Below, one piece after another: positions 24,130-35,340 of a stretch of DNA of 64,000 nt. The notes beneath the pieces were generated by a model. That model searched no databases. It was not told the origin of the DNA and saw only the letters and a list, made by a program, of their open reading frames with translations. This DNA is from Malaya genurostris (taxonomy: Eukaryota; Arthropoda; Insecta; Diptera; Culicidae): assembly GCF_030247185.1 (NCBI RefSeq), contig NC_080572.1:230021336-230085335 (forward strand), in the 5' to 3' direction. Within the stretch, counting starts at the first letter, position 1. Each line of letters begins with the position of its first letter. A program made the position numbers and the translations under genes.

Positions 24130-25128
24130 GTATGCCTCTCTGCCTACCGCGCTCGAAGATCGTTGCGCCCGTCGAGAGGACGACTTGTAGCTCATACGCT
24201 TCGAAATTTACGTACGTGTGCGGCGATCACTGTGCCGCTGTTGGTGATGATCACGGAGCGATTTTCCTCGTGCTTCTTAGAAGAAAATTCAGCTCCTTGA
24301 CGATTAGTTCGTGCCGGAGCTGCCAGGAGTAAACATCGCAGAGCAGTTTTCCTCTGCTTCAAGACCGATCAACTGTTTAGATGTGACTTTGGTTCACGCG
24401 TTTCATTTCACAAACGAACAAAGGTGATCTCGATCCGGGCGTGATTGTGCTAGATTTTCCAATCTTTTATAAACAAAAGGGGTTTGTGTGGTTTTTGTGT
24501 ACGCGCAGAAAGGAAACCGCCAGGAAACTGCTTGATGAACGTCGCCGAACAACGGCACGATTCGTGAACAATCGATCAACGGCACGTGCGTTTTCCCCCG
24601 CAAAAAAAAAATCATCAACGGCAACGACCGCTCTCCACATTTCTGGTTGGATTATGATCGTTTGACGGAAGCTTCAAAAGTTGAACAAATTTCCCTTGTG
24701 TCGCCGCCGGCGTTTCTTCGCGGAAGATCTCAGTCCGCCGGGCCCAGCGCCTAGGACTATCGCACGTACGGTAGTGACCTGTGGCAACGACGGCGTGCGG
24801 ATGTCACGGAAGAGTTCGCGGTGAAATGTTGTCATCGTAATTTTTCACATGCTTGTTTGGACAGTTGGACGCGATCGCTGCCAAGCCAAAGTCGATGGTG
24901 GTGAACCTCCCAGATTCGGGTGGCAGAAAGTAAAAGTGTAAAATTTATGTACTATTCCGAGCGTAGTGCTGAACTGTGGAAGGAGTGACATTTTTACGAC
25001 AGGAAAGAAAAGCCGGCAATTTGTTTTCGTGTTTCATTTTGCGCTTTACAAAGGTACTACTAATTGGTAAGGTACCGGGGGTACGCGTAGTGTGAATCGG
25101 TTCTGATCGAGCGACGCAGGCGTTACAG
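24130..25128 (+). promoter_or_regulatory. Candidate promoter and untranslated leader exon ending in a splice donor
   Basis: This block is GC-richer and free of recognised transposons. It ends with TTACAG followed by GTGAGC at 25129-25134, a near-consensus splice donor. An initiator-like TCAGTC occurs at 24730. There is no long open frame, so if transcribed it would be a 5' UTR exon. It is the best donor I noticed upstream of the scratch acceptor at 47346-47347, but linking the two across 22 kb is inference. Confidence 0.3.
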
Positions 25129-25134
25129 GTGAGC

Positions 25135-25890
25135 AATTTTGAGTTTACATATATTCGAAGGAAAGTTCGTAATCATGGACAATTTCCGGAATGCGTCATT
25201 TGCGTGTTCTACTTGTGAAATTCGGGAGAAAAAGAATTCAAAAGTGATAGGCAGATGCTTGAAATGAATTTATATTTTTACTAACGGATCAGCTGCTGCT
25301 GCTGCCGCTGATACAACACACGGCAACTGTGCGGGTGACGCATTAGTTTCAATATGATGTATATTCAAGATCGGACTTGAACTTGGTCAGCGTGATTTAT
25401 TTATACGTCGATGACTTAAGCGGGAAATTAGATCGTTTGAAAAAATGATTAAGTATTCGGCACTTGTGATAGAACTGGGCATTGGCAATAAAGAGCAATT
25501 ATATGATAATTTGAAGGCAATAATTTAGGGAATTTTGATAAATTCCATAAATTCACATGAAGTTCAGGTCAATCGTTGTATTGAATAATGGCAATGGGAT
25601 TTTTGGTGGTAAATTTTTTACTGCATTTCTTCCTAATGGCGGAATTGAGTCTAGTTTGTGAAACACACAATGATAATTCAGAATGGTTTTAAGATTTTTT
25701 TGAAATAAAAAATCGAAGGAATTTAATTTTATACTAAGATCTCATTGTTCGAGCGATCAGTAGAATTTTATTCTGATTCAATCAGAAGTTGAGCAACGTG
25801 ACAGAAAAAAATATGTTATCAAAACCTCCATCGTTAACTTGAGATTGTGGCCGTGTGTTGTCTTGATGAAAAAATACTGACTCCATTATT
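25135..25890. other. Unassigned AT-rich DNA
   Basis: Possible intron sequence if the donor at 25129 is used. Nothing was recognised in it. Confidence 0.35.
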
Positions 25891-26007
25891 TTTACGTTTC
25901 GTCTTTGACTCATCAGTTCAGAGCAGTTCAAATTGAACTGCTTAGTGCTAAACTCGGCAGTTCAATTTGAACCGCTAAGCACTGATGAGTCAAAGACGAA
26001 ACGTAAA
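25891..26007. repeat. Fold-back repeat of the GACGAAACG family, best preserved copy
   Basis: The arms TTTACGTTTCGTCTTTGACT (25891 on) and their complement ending at 26007 are near-perfect inverted repeats. Inside, GAGCAGTTCAAATTGAACTG and GGCAGTTCAATTTGAAC form a second nested inverted pair. Other copies lie at 18139, 20925, 28395 and 40075. Confidence 0.8.
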
Positions 26008-28259
26008 TAAAATAAAATCGCTTATGTGCCCTTGCACAAAATTTGGCTAACCCCTAAATGACTGACTCCATGCCTGGATTTTTTTCTTCATTTTGTGACT
26101 CAAATCTCGCGAATAAGTTTTATCGTACAATATTTTATTGCTGGTATGACTAACGATCGCATGTTTTTTTTTTTACAAAAAACAGTACATTTTGCGTAAA
26201 AAAAAAATGCAGTACATCAACTTTGGAAAAAAGTACATTTGACAGCATGCATTTAATCTCACAAAAGTGAATAAAAAACAAAAACATATGATTATCAGAT
26301 GATTTCTTTCCATAATTTCAATAATTTTTTTATTTCTCTTTTTTAAGGTATTTTTTAGTTCAATATAAACCAAAAAAATGCACGAATTAATCACCAATTT
26401 GCACAAAAAATCACTTTTTTTTAACTTTTTGGTGGAGGCAATTTTCTACTGTTTCTAATCTACAGAATGTAGTAAAATTATTGTGATGCGCTCTGAACAA
26501 GAACTAATTATAAAAAAAAACCATGATGAAAAGGAAAGAAAGAGAAAAATCCATTTATTGTTTGCATGTATTTATATTGGGAGCGGGTCATTTCGTCGAA
26601 AGTCGTTTCGCCGAAAAGGTCCGTCGAAAGCGGCAGTCTCTCGCATACAATCCTGTAACCGCCTCGTTTACCCGGTCTACTCAAAGCTAGGTTTCTTTGC
26701 TTGAGTTGGGGTCGGACAGTACACGAACCAAAACGAGCGAGCGTTAGTCGGCAAAGTGATCCTGACCCATTTATACTCACTACGTGTTATCACTTTTCAT
26801 TCTGACATTTTGTATTGCGGCAAGTCGAAATTCGATGCGTTAAAGATTTAAAACTCTTTAGTAATTTCTGGTACCAACAATAAAGTATATTTTAATGGGA
26901 AAATACAGTCCAAATAAAAATACAGTATATTTAAGCAGTGTTGGTGATTGCCGATAATTTCACATAAGTTGCTCGATATTTATCTATATTGTATACAACA
27001 TTTTCAATCCGGAAGAAGTACCCAAAAGAATTCGTGTCTCTTAATGCATGAACCGCTAGAGAATTTTTCTTCATTTCTTCGCTCCACCTCGTACTCGGAG
27101 TATTTTACGGCCCTTACCAAAATAGATACAGTTTTCCAACTTAATGATTATCATACTAGGTTACAATATTTCAAAACCCTTGCGTCGAGCATTCACATAC
27201 ATTTTCATAGACACAACTTATACAAAGGTTATATGCACATAGTTAAAATAAGCGGCAATAGTAAAATGATTCAATCGCAATTATCCACTGCCCCTATAAA
27301 ATCGGATCGCGAAACGAGAATAAGCGACCGTTTGTTGCTTCAGAGAGAATCCCCACTGCAGCGAGCTAGCCTTTGATTCTCAGACAGGTCACCGAGAGAT
27401 ATTCGCTCTCGCACTGGTGTCTATTCTATGTTAATTGAACCATGCCGGTTTTTTGTTGCTGCGATGATATCCGTCTCTCTTTGATGGCACTGATTGAATC
27501 GTGTGAAGAGTTGCTAGTGAGCGTTCTTTGATACGATAAAAGCCATCCTTGCATTTAAGGGTAAAAAACAGTACGCAATATTTAGGTAAAAAATACTGTA
27601 CAATACTGTAAATTTCAGTACGGATACGAGCCTTAGGTATTATCAATCGGATGTAGCTCGTAGTATGACATTATCATTACATTATCTACGTGTATATTTC
27701 ACACCGATGTCGATTTTTAGAACCCAATATCTTAAGCATTACTGATTTGTTGCCCAATTACGGAGACGATCCGAATAATATCGAATTGTTTTACTTTGTA
27801 TTTTCCTTCCAAAACGTATAAGCCGTCTTAAATTTAGTTCTACTTGTATCAGTACTCAACGAGAAAACAAAATTTAATAAACGATCTTCTGCATTCCCGC
27901 CATATACAAATCCTTGAAGATTGCGCACATCGACTAGCCGGCGACTGTTCCAGGTATGTTATTTGGCATCACTTTAGTGTTAACTCTCTGTCAATATTTC
28001 GTTTCCGGATGTACACAGTCAAGTACTCGGTAACTATTTCGGCAATAGAAATAAAAACGCGGATAATTCAAGCTCTCCGAAATTTGCCAATTGTTAGTTA
28101 CTGCCTAAATCGCCAGTGTAAATTTGACTGTCTGTTCGTTAAAGTATTTTCTGATTGCTCGACAAAAAATGACGAAAAGTATATTATGATACTTTTACGT
28201 CCGAGACATCAGGAAAAATATGACATCTCAGTGCAACATCCATAAAATTTTACTTAAAT
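26008..28259. other. Unassigned DNA
   Basis: The stretch includes poly-T/poly-A tracts near 26165-26420 and a TTTCGCCGAAAAGG-type low-complexity segment near 26590-26625. The 142-residue ORF at 26948-27376 and the 133-residue ORF at 27844-28245 show no domain I recognise and are probably chance. Confidence 0.35.
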
Positions 28260-28543
28260 AGATTATGATCGAAAATGTGTAACACAGATGGTACACAGAT
28301 TTTTCAAGTTGAAACACAGATTGACAACTCTGCTCATGAGTGCTCTAAAAAGTGCAAATTGCCACCTAGCAGTTCAATTTCCCACTATGCAGACATAGTG
28401 GGAAATTGAACTGCATAGTGGGAAATTGAACTGCTAGGTGGAAATTTGCACTTTTTAGAGCACTCATGAGCAGAGTTGTCAATCTGTGTTTCAACTTGAA
28501 AAATCTGTGTACCATCTGTGTTACACATTTTCGATCATAATCT
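28260..28543. repeat. Near-perfect palindrome, 131-bp arms, 22-bp spacer
   Basis: Arms 28260-28390 and 28413-28543 are inverted copies with a single mismatch noticed (near 28369). The spacer begins a 20-bp direct duplication (units 28395-28414 and 28415-28434) containing GTGGGAAATTGAACTGC. Each arm contains part of the fold-back repeat family plus the first 73 bp of the hAT-like element at 28471. The palindrome therefore formed after that insertion. Confidence 0.92.
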
Positions 28544-28745
28544 GTGAAAATCTGTGAAAAACATTTTGAAAATCTGTCATTTATATGCAATATTCATACA
28601 AATCTGTAGAAATCTGTGAATTTTGAAAAAATCTGTGTTCTGTGTTCAGAATCTGTGTGGCAAAATAGGCAAAAAATCTGTGGTTTTACAGAAAAATCTG
28701 TGAATATGGTAACTCTGCTCATGAGCCGAAGACGAAACGCGAAAC
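28395..28745. repeat. Fold-back repeat of the GACGAAACG family, interrupted by a hAT-like insertion
   Basis: Removing 28471-28717 and one copy of the CTCATGAG duplication joins GCACTCATGAG to CCGAAGACGAAACG. That matches the inner boundary ACTGATGAGTCAAAGACGAA of the intact copy at 25981. Confidence 0.7.
28471..28717. mobile_element. Short hAT-like element with AATCTGTG subrepeats
   Basis: The ends CAGAGTTG and (inverted) CAGAGTTACC are flanked by the perfect 8-bp direct repeat CTCATGAG at 28463-28470 and 28718-28725. The interior is built of irregular AATCTGTG copies. The end type and subrepeat resemble the element at 4939-5505, so they are probably one family. There is no coding sequence. 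Confidence 0.8.
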
Positions 28746-29960
28746 AATTCGATTCAAACAGAAAATTATTTCATTTCCATTATAAGTCGATCTAGTTCTT
28801 TCCACTAACCAAATCTTCACTCAAAAATAGTTTTTGAAGAATCCATTGCCGAGTTATCAGCAAATGAACGTATGGAAAATATAAACAAAAAACAAAGTTG
28901 GGATTTAATTTATTAAAAATTAGACATACTAATATAACCAAACATATTATGGTTTTGAATTCAGTCGGATTTTTTATCAACAAACAATTAAAAATAATAT
29001 ATAGCTAATCAAAGAAGAAATTTACTGATGTAATTTTCACTGAATATGTCGTGAGTTCTTACATCTCCTCTTCTTACTAGTTAAAAAATTATGACTATTT
29101 TATTATTAAAGCAGGTTTCTTGATTTTTCGACAAAAAAATGGCATCTCACCAAATCTTAAGAGAATCTTCTCAACGAAACTTGATGAAAATCACATTTGT
29201 TACAGAATATTCAATAAAATCTCATTCTGTCGCTCTGATTTGGCATTATCTTATGCAGAACATGATAGTTTAAAAACCGATTTTTTTTTATTCAATATTA
29301 TAATATAATTTTAAGGCACACTGCTCAAGCTCTTAGATGCCAAGGGTATTTACTAATCTTAATTACGACTAACTTAAAACTAGAATAGTATCGTTATGTA
29401 ATGTAGTGGTAGCGGATTCTCGAGAATTCAGCTTTCAGCTGGCGATCGGTAGTGGCCGGTGAATTGAATATTGCATGAGGGTCTTCCATATGGCGTTGGC
29501 GAATATCCATGTTGGCCGCATCCTTCGGTCCGTGTGGGTCCGCGGGAAACACCCCCAGGCTACGAAGGCCCGGCGGGTGGCCCGCATGCTGGTTTTCAAC
29601 TGGAGCGGTCTTCCTTGGACGATGATGGTGATGTTACGGAAGAGAATGAAAAAAAAAGTAAATATTGTGGAAACGGGGTAAAATAAAAACAGATTTATAT
29701 CGGAACCACGTTAATGCAATAGAAATTTTAAGTACTTAAAATGAAGGTCATATATTACATTTAAAAAATAACAAAAATATTATTCCGATTTTCTTTTGAT
29801 GAAATCCCGAGATTTTCTTCAAATACCAATTATCACATTTTGGATATTCTGTTGACTAACCTGAGCGGCTAGTTGAGTATGTTTCGAAGAAATCCTCATC
29901 ATTGTCGCGATACTACTGTAGCACTTCTCTGCTTCCCAAATCAGGCTAGTCTAAGTGTAG
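28746..29960. other. Unassigned DNA with a short GC-rich block at about 29400-29640
   Basis: The block 29400-29640 stands out by base composition and carries two overlapping ORFs (29471-29686 and 29475-29681) without recognisable domains. It does not fold into a tRNA and I could not match it to a known RNA gene. The rest is AT-rich. Confidence 0.35.
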
Positions 29961-29964
29961 AGAT

Positions 29965-30345
29965 GGTCGGGTATTTTTCAAGCCCGAACCCGACCCGTAC
30001 CCGATCGAAAATAAAAAATATTAACTCGCACCCGACCCGAACCCAAGATTATTTTTCCAAATCCGAACCCGACCCGTACCCGGTAAAAAAATGAAAATGT
30101 TTACACGTACCCGACCCGAACCCTAAATAAATCCCGAAACCCAAAAAAAAAAACAAAACCCGACCAAATTTTTTAACCCGAATCTGACCCGTACCCGTTG
30201 AAAATGAAAAAAATGGCACCCGCATTCGACGCGAACCCGACAAACATATTGTTTTCCGGACCCGAACCCGACCAATACCCGTTGGGTACGGGTTCGGGTC
30301 GGGTTTCGGGTACAAATAGCCGAAACCCGACCACCTCCTGTCTAG
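29965..30345. repeat. Degenerate array of CCCGAACCCGACCCG-type units with an inverted tail
   Basis: Blocks of CCCGAACCCGACCCGTACCC recur about every 45-60 bp, separated by A-rich spacers, from 29980 to about 30280. The last copy (30281-30325) is inverted and reads GGGTACGGGTTCGGG on the + strand. The G-rich strand has clustered GGG runs that could form G-quadruplexes. ORFs across it are low-complexity artefacts. Confidence 0.85.
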
Positions 30346-30362
30346 TTGTGAGCTTCCATGTA

Positions 30363-31659
30363 AGGAGTGTATCGAAAATAAGCTATCCACAATTTTTTCT
30401 TTCAAATTATGATAAAAAACGATATTTTATTCAAACTAAAAATTGATCTTTTATTGTACGAGGTTAAACTTGAGCATAATGAAAACCGGATGAAATTTAA
30501 GTTATTCCTTCACGAATTTTCGAACTTTTGATCGAACGCTCTTCATCAAGTTCCGGACAAGTGTTGCATCGCATTTTCTGGACGCTTGAGAACAAATTTT
30601 TTTGAACTCCTGCATGTTCCCAACTGCTTTACCAGCCTTCTTGAAGGCCTTCTTCACGATTGTCCAGTAACGGTCGATGGGTCTGAGTAAAACTGAGGGC
30701 AATTTGGTGGATTGACATTTTTCTCAACGAAATTTATACCCCTTTCCTCAAGCCAATTGAGAGTTGTTTTGGCATAGTGAGCCGAAGCTAAATACGACCA
30801 AAACAGTGGAGGTGTACTATGCTTCTTATATAAAGACAGCAATCGCTTCTGGAGACACTAAGATCGATAGATTTCTGCATTTATAGTTCCGGTAGTGTAA
30901 ACAATGGTTGACTTCAAACCACAGGAACATAGTGCTTACCATACCAGTACCTTTCGACCGAATTTCTCCACTTGAATCGACCTGTCTGCATCGCTTACTC
31001 GTACATCTTCCCCAACGACGACAGTAAAGTTTTGTGGACCTGGAAGGGTTTTTGAGTCCTCCTTTACTAAAGTCTCATCGTCCAACAAAACGAATGCATC
31101 CGGACACTGCAAAAGATGCGAATACAATTTCCGGGCCTTCTGTTCCACACTTTGTTTCGAGATTTTCGGCTTCTTGTAGGTCTTCAGGTGATTTCGATTG
31201 TTGATACGATACCATTCCGACACTCGTTCCTGTTCTTTTGGCCAAATCACACATTGACATTTGATTTGTTCTTCATGATTAGAGATACCACTTTCTGGTC
31301 CAGTTTCGGGTTGGAAGAACCGAGTTTTCTGCCTCTTCCTGGTAGCTCATCCAAAGAATAGTGTTCCCCAAACTTTTTAATGATGGTTTTAACACTGACA
31401 TGATGAATTCCAAACCGCTTCGCAAATTTTCGCATAGTAATACCCTTCTCGCTTAGCCATGTGTCCAGAACCTTTAATTTCACTTCCTTTTCAATACGCG
31501 ACATTTTGAAAACGCAGAATTTCAACCGCACACACAAGTAAACAAACGAAAGCTTACAGCCACCACGCACAGCATGCTGTGATCTGAGCATAAAAAACCA
31601 TTACAAATACATGCGTACAACACAAATGTATGTGGATAACTTATTTTCGATACACTCCT
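30363..31659 (-). mobile_element. ITmD37E-family DNA transposon, second copy
   Basis: TA flanks both ends (30361-30362 and 31660-31661). TIRs of about 28 bp start AGGAGTGTATCGAAAATAAG and differ at one position. The outer 13 bases equal those of the element at 12596, which is on the opposite strand. It contains one decayed transposase gene. Confidence 0.92.
30502..31504 (-). pseudogene. ITmD37E-type transposase with at least three frame breaks and a lost catalytic residue
   Basis: The start is MSRIEKEVKLKVLDTW, homologous to the copy at 12749. The helix-turn-helix region runs to SLIMKNKSNVNV, where the frame breaks near 31250. It resumes through the first catalytic Asp in LLDDETLVKED to KFGRKVLVW, breaks again near 30936, then resumes at LLSLYKKHSTPPLFW. 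The position of the second catalytic Asp reads FWSYLASAHY, so that Asp is lost. After another break, LRPIDRYW has Asp where the family normally has Glu. The C-terminus is intact to 30502. Confidence 0.88.
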
Positions 31660-31661
31660 TA

Positions 31662-31944
31662 TTACTTTAATTATCTAGTAAAGATATCGAAACGTTTGGT
31701 CTACTAACACTAACTTTTCTGATCTACTCTAATTGTTTCTATCTTTGTCGATGTTACGCATGAGAATGTATCAGAAAATGTCTGATCAAGATTTAAAAAA
31801 AAGTGAAAGTGGAAATAAAGTATAATATTTAGGTATTGTAGAATTTGATTAAACAAAATTCGAGAAAATTGATTAAAACTTTATTGGAATCGATAGAATG
31901 ATCAATATAATTTAATGTTTGAAAATGATTTCATGCAAAGCGGA
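31662..31944. other. Unassigned AT-rich DNA
   Basis: Nothing was recognised. Confidence 0.35.
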
Positions 31945-32185
31945 GCCCGCATTAGATGGCCCAAGCGTAAGGTCCAACTTTGGTACACTTTCTCCAACAA
32001 TCGGCCGGTATTTCACGAATCATGCCACCGGCCCATAATCCACACCAAACAATGATTTTTTTGAAATGCATTGGTATCTCTTGCACTGCTTCTGGTAGGT
32101 CTTCACTTCAGATGCGACAGTTTTACTTATTGACGTATCCATTCAACCAGCATTCAGAATTGAGGAACACATCACATGAGCACTC
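31945..32185 (-). pseudogene. Relic of a DD41D-type transposase, catalytic core deleted
   Basis: The minus-strand translation gives WLNGYVNK-NCRI-SEDLPEAV, then QEIPMHFKKIIVWCGLWAGG. It then jumps to REIPADCWRK and, in another frame, to WTLRLGHL. These align with the start and end of the transposase at 21333-21992. The segment with the second and third catalytic Asp is missing. Internal stops are present. Confidence 0.8.
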
Positions 32186-32700
32186 ATTGCGATTTTAGTG
32201 TTTTCTCGACGGAAGATTGGCTTTGACAGATTTTTTTATGCGTCAGACAAAGGTTCCCTCTATCAATAAAAAAAAACTTATCGATCGCAAGCTGTGATGG
32301 ACACGCTCTTACTTAACAGACTGTAATTTTCAATAAAGGTTGTAACTTTCTAAATTCTTCACGTTTAAAATGCTGAAAAGTTTCATTATATGACCTTCTA
32401 AGATCTCAGATTGAATTTGAAACAAATAATTTAAAATTAAAGTGGTTTTTCATTGGAATTCAATACGAATGGAATTTCCATTCGTGTGCAGGAAAATTCA
32501 ATTACTAATTAATATATTTGGCTTCGACTCTGGTGAGCAAAAAATGTCAGTCTGACACTGTAAACAGCATTATTATTTTCCTAATGGTGTTGCTTACGTT
32601 GCACGAAAATTTTCACACGTCAGATATGCGGAAAGACGAAAATATCTTTCCCTGTTTTGTTTTCCCGAATAAATTCGTTCTAAAACATTCCCATCAATGT
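32186..32700. other. Unassigned AT-rich DNA
   Basis: Nothing was recognised. Confidence 0.35.
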
Positions 32701-35340
32701 CTGCCCTAATGGCCCCTCCCACCCTGGATGGCAGCGACGGCGGCTGGTGGTCAGTGCGGTGGTCGATTTGCTGTTAATAAGGTAGTATTGTCTAACCACC
32801 ATGAAATCTTCATCAACGATGCGGCCTGCAGCTAGGAAGAGTGTACTCAAAAGCATCAGTTAACGATCAACGGTGGCGGTGATTGATTTGAGTGAACCAA
32901 ACAGCGTTCGAAACCACCCTCACAGTAGCTTAGTAGGCCACAGGTGGTGGAGTGGCTTGGTGAATAACTGTTGCGCGCCGGTGGCCGTTAAAATATTACG
33001 CATCGGTCCGAAAAATATCGACATTTCGAGGTTCGCGCCACTCGTCGCACGTCGGGGCCTTTACCGCGTTTGCCATCGAGAAACGAGAAACCAGCTGAAA
33101 CGAAACGAACCGATCTATCGAGTGGCAGAACAGTGTCCTATTTTTATCCTGACGGGGGCGTTTTATTATTAATCTGTTATTTATACCTTTCCAGTGGTTT
33201 TCTCAATCGGACGCTATTAACTTTGCTATTGGTTATTTTGGAACACGACCGTATCCACTTAACTCGACGTTTGAAAACGGCGGTCTGCCATACTTCGGTG
33301 GGTACGTGAAAAACGGTTTCAACACGAGTAATTGTGAGCTGGCCAATAATTATATGTACGTGTCAATTGAGAAGGCCATCTTCTGGACTCGATGTTCGAT
33401 GAAAGTGAGCTCGCTGCGAAATCGTCGAACACTTTCAATCCATTTGTTTACAACCGATCGATTCCTTCAGCGCCAACATTCCGAAGTGTTGGAAGCTGAA
33501 TGATATAAGGTAAATAACATTCTCCAAACGGAACTACCGTAAGTAAGTTTGGTTTTCAATCGTAGGAAAAGCTATTTTTAGAATCACCCTTCTATCCAAC
33601 CACGTTGACCGATAATGCCTTGAGGAAGCACAAAGAGCATTGCATATCGTAACTTTTCAATTAAATATTATCGGATCGTTAACTTGATTCACTCTTACCA
33701 ACAACGTGAGAGTAGTTTCGTACACACACGCACACAGAAAACTTTACTAGAGTACCGTGTTCAATCAAAACATAACCTATATTGAACACAATAATCGATT
33801 ATTCTCAGACAAGAAAAACAATAAGTACTTTTTCGATCATTGAACAAGATGAAATAGCTTTGCTCTCATTAATGGAAAAAATCAAAATACCCAATTTAAA
33901 GGCAAACTTGATAGAAACAAGAACAACCGCCGCACTCCGGTGAAATCGAAAAAAAATCCCGAATCCTTCCTCTTTTCAACAAGTGGATGGATGATGATCC
34001 GATGAGCCGGTGGCTAAACCTCGCACGGTTTGAAGCAGATCAAGCGCGCAGATCATTGCGGAAAATTTTGCTCCTCCACCACCACCTTACCAACCCGACA
34101 TCCAGGGCACCACGGTCTACGTCAAACGGTTGTGAACGCGGAAAATCAGGGCAGTAAAGTGCGACGTGCAAAACGCTAAAGGTGATACAACCTGCTAATG
34201 CCGATGGTTGTTGATTTTTGGGGGAAAATAGAGAGCAAGCTGTTTGAAGATGTTTTTCGCACACTTGCTGATGAGCCGATTCCCGCAGAACGCTGTACAG
34301 CCGGTGCAGTGCGGTCGGATGTTCTCCTGCCGATAGCCAACCGAATCGACGGCCATTCGGCAACACTGGGTCACTTTTTAACGAGTTCTCCGTGAAAAGG
34401 CAGAAATGCGTCAGAAGCGCTTTTATTTTGGTAATTTTCAAAAATTGAGCACGCCTCGAATCCGAAGAAGGGGTACCGACGGTTGGAGGTACATTCCGGA
34501 AAAAAATAGTTTACAAGAGCTTGGAGTTAGTCCAAAACTAGCGGAACGTAAAGTGACGTAGATGGTTGGGGATTTTCAACCACTGTGTGGTTTTGCTGAT
34601 ATTTCGGAAGCATTCGGCTGTGGAAGACTCAGCTGGGAATCCATCGGAAAGTTTTTTTTTCGGTATCGAGCAAGGTTACAGCTGGTTTACTTTTCCGCGA
34701 ACGGAGACAGCAAAATGTTGGTTATTATATTTATTACGGAACAAAATTGTGAGAAATAACAAATGATGCAATTTTTTGGAAATATCTTCAGAAATGCTTG
34801 TACAATGTGGATGGTTTCTACAAAAATATTTCATCCATCAATCTAGGAAGCTATCCGTCAGGATGGGCTCCTTTCAACGTGGTGGACCAGGAAGTTTCCG
34901 TCAAGCTGCCTTCGAATCCATCGGAACATCTGGCCACACATCGAATGGCAGAACCGGACATTATGCAAACTTTCCTCGGAAAGTTGGTTCATTTTCTTCG
35001 AATTCTATCTGCTGTTCTCTTCTTGCCGTAGATTGAATTAACATTTTTCCACTGTCACTCATCACCTTGTTTCACACATTTTCGCCTAACGACACCCGTG
35101 ACACGTATCATCACTCACTCGCCCGGGAACTAAACTACAATGTTCGCATTACATTCAAGCCGTGCCGGGAACTTTGTTTGGTTTCGTTGATTGATGCGGC
35201 TCATAATTTAAAATCAACGTCCGGCATTCGTCCATGTGTGAAGTGTGCGTGTGTGGTAACAATTGGCTGTTTTGATAATGTTTCACTAATAGCATGAAAT
35301 TCCTCTTGCTCGGACATGATTTAATGAACGCCCCTGGAGG
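32701..35340. promoter_or_regulatory. Repeat-poor, GC-richer stretch, candidate non-coding regulatory region
   Basis: This is the longest part of the left half in which I found no transposon hallmark. It has GC-rich blocks at 32700-33080 and 33990-34440. ORFs occur on both strands in several frames but show no domains. By position it would lie upstream of, or inside, a large first intron of the scratch gene. Function is inferred only from composition and lack of repeats. Confidence 0.25.

Noticed and set aside
24076..24332. ORFs over the CTGT microsatellite
   Set aside because: The Leu-Ser-Val-Cys repeats come directly from the tetranucleotide array.
26948..27376. 142-residue ORF
   Set aside because: No recognisable domain, no neighbouring exons, and composition typical of intergenic DNA.
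29400..29640. GC-rich block as a structured RNA gene
   Set aside because: No cloverleaf, snRNA or rRNA signature could be recognised by reading.
29965..30345. CCCGAACCC array as a telomere-like or CRISPR-like array
   Set aside because: The units do not match the arthropod TTAGG telomere repeat. Spacing and spacers are irregular and the genome is eukaryotic.
32936..32950. CAGGTG E-box as a scratch autoregulatory site
   Set aside because: CAGGTG/CACCTG occurs about a dozen times over the window, no more than expected by chance for a hexamer.
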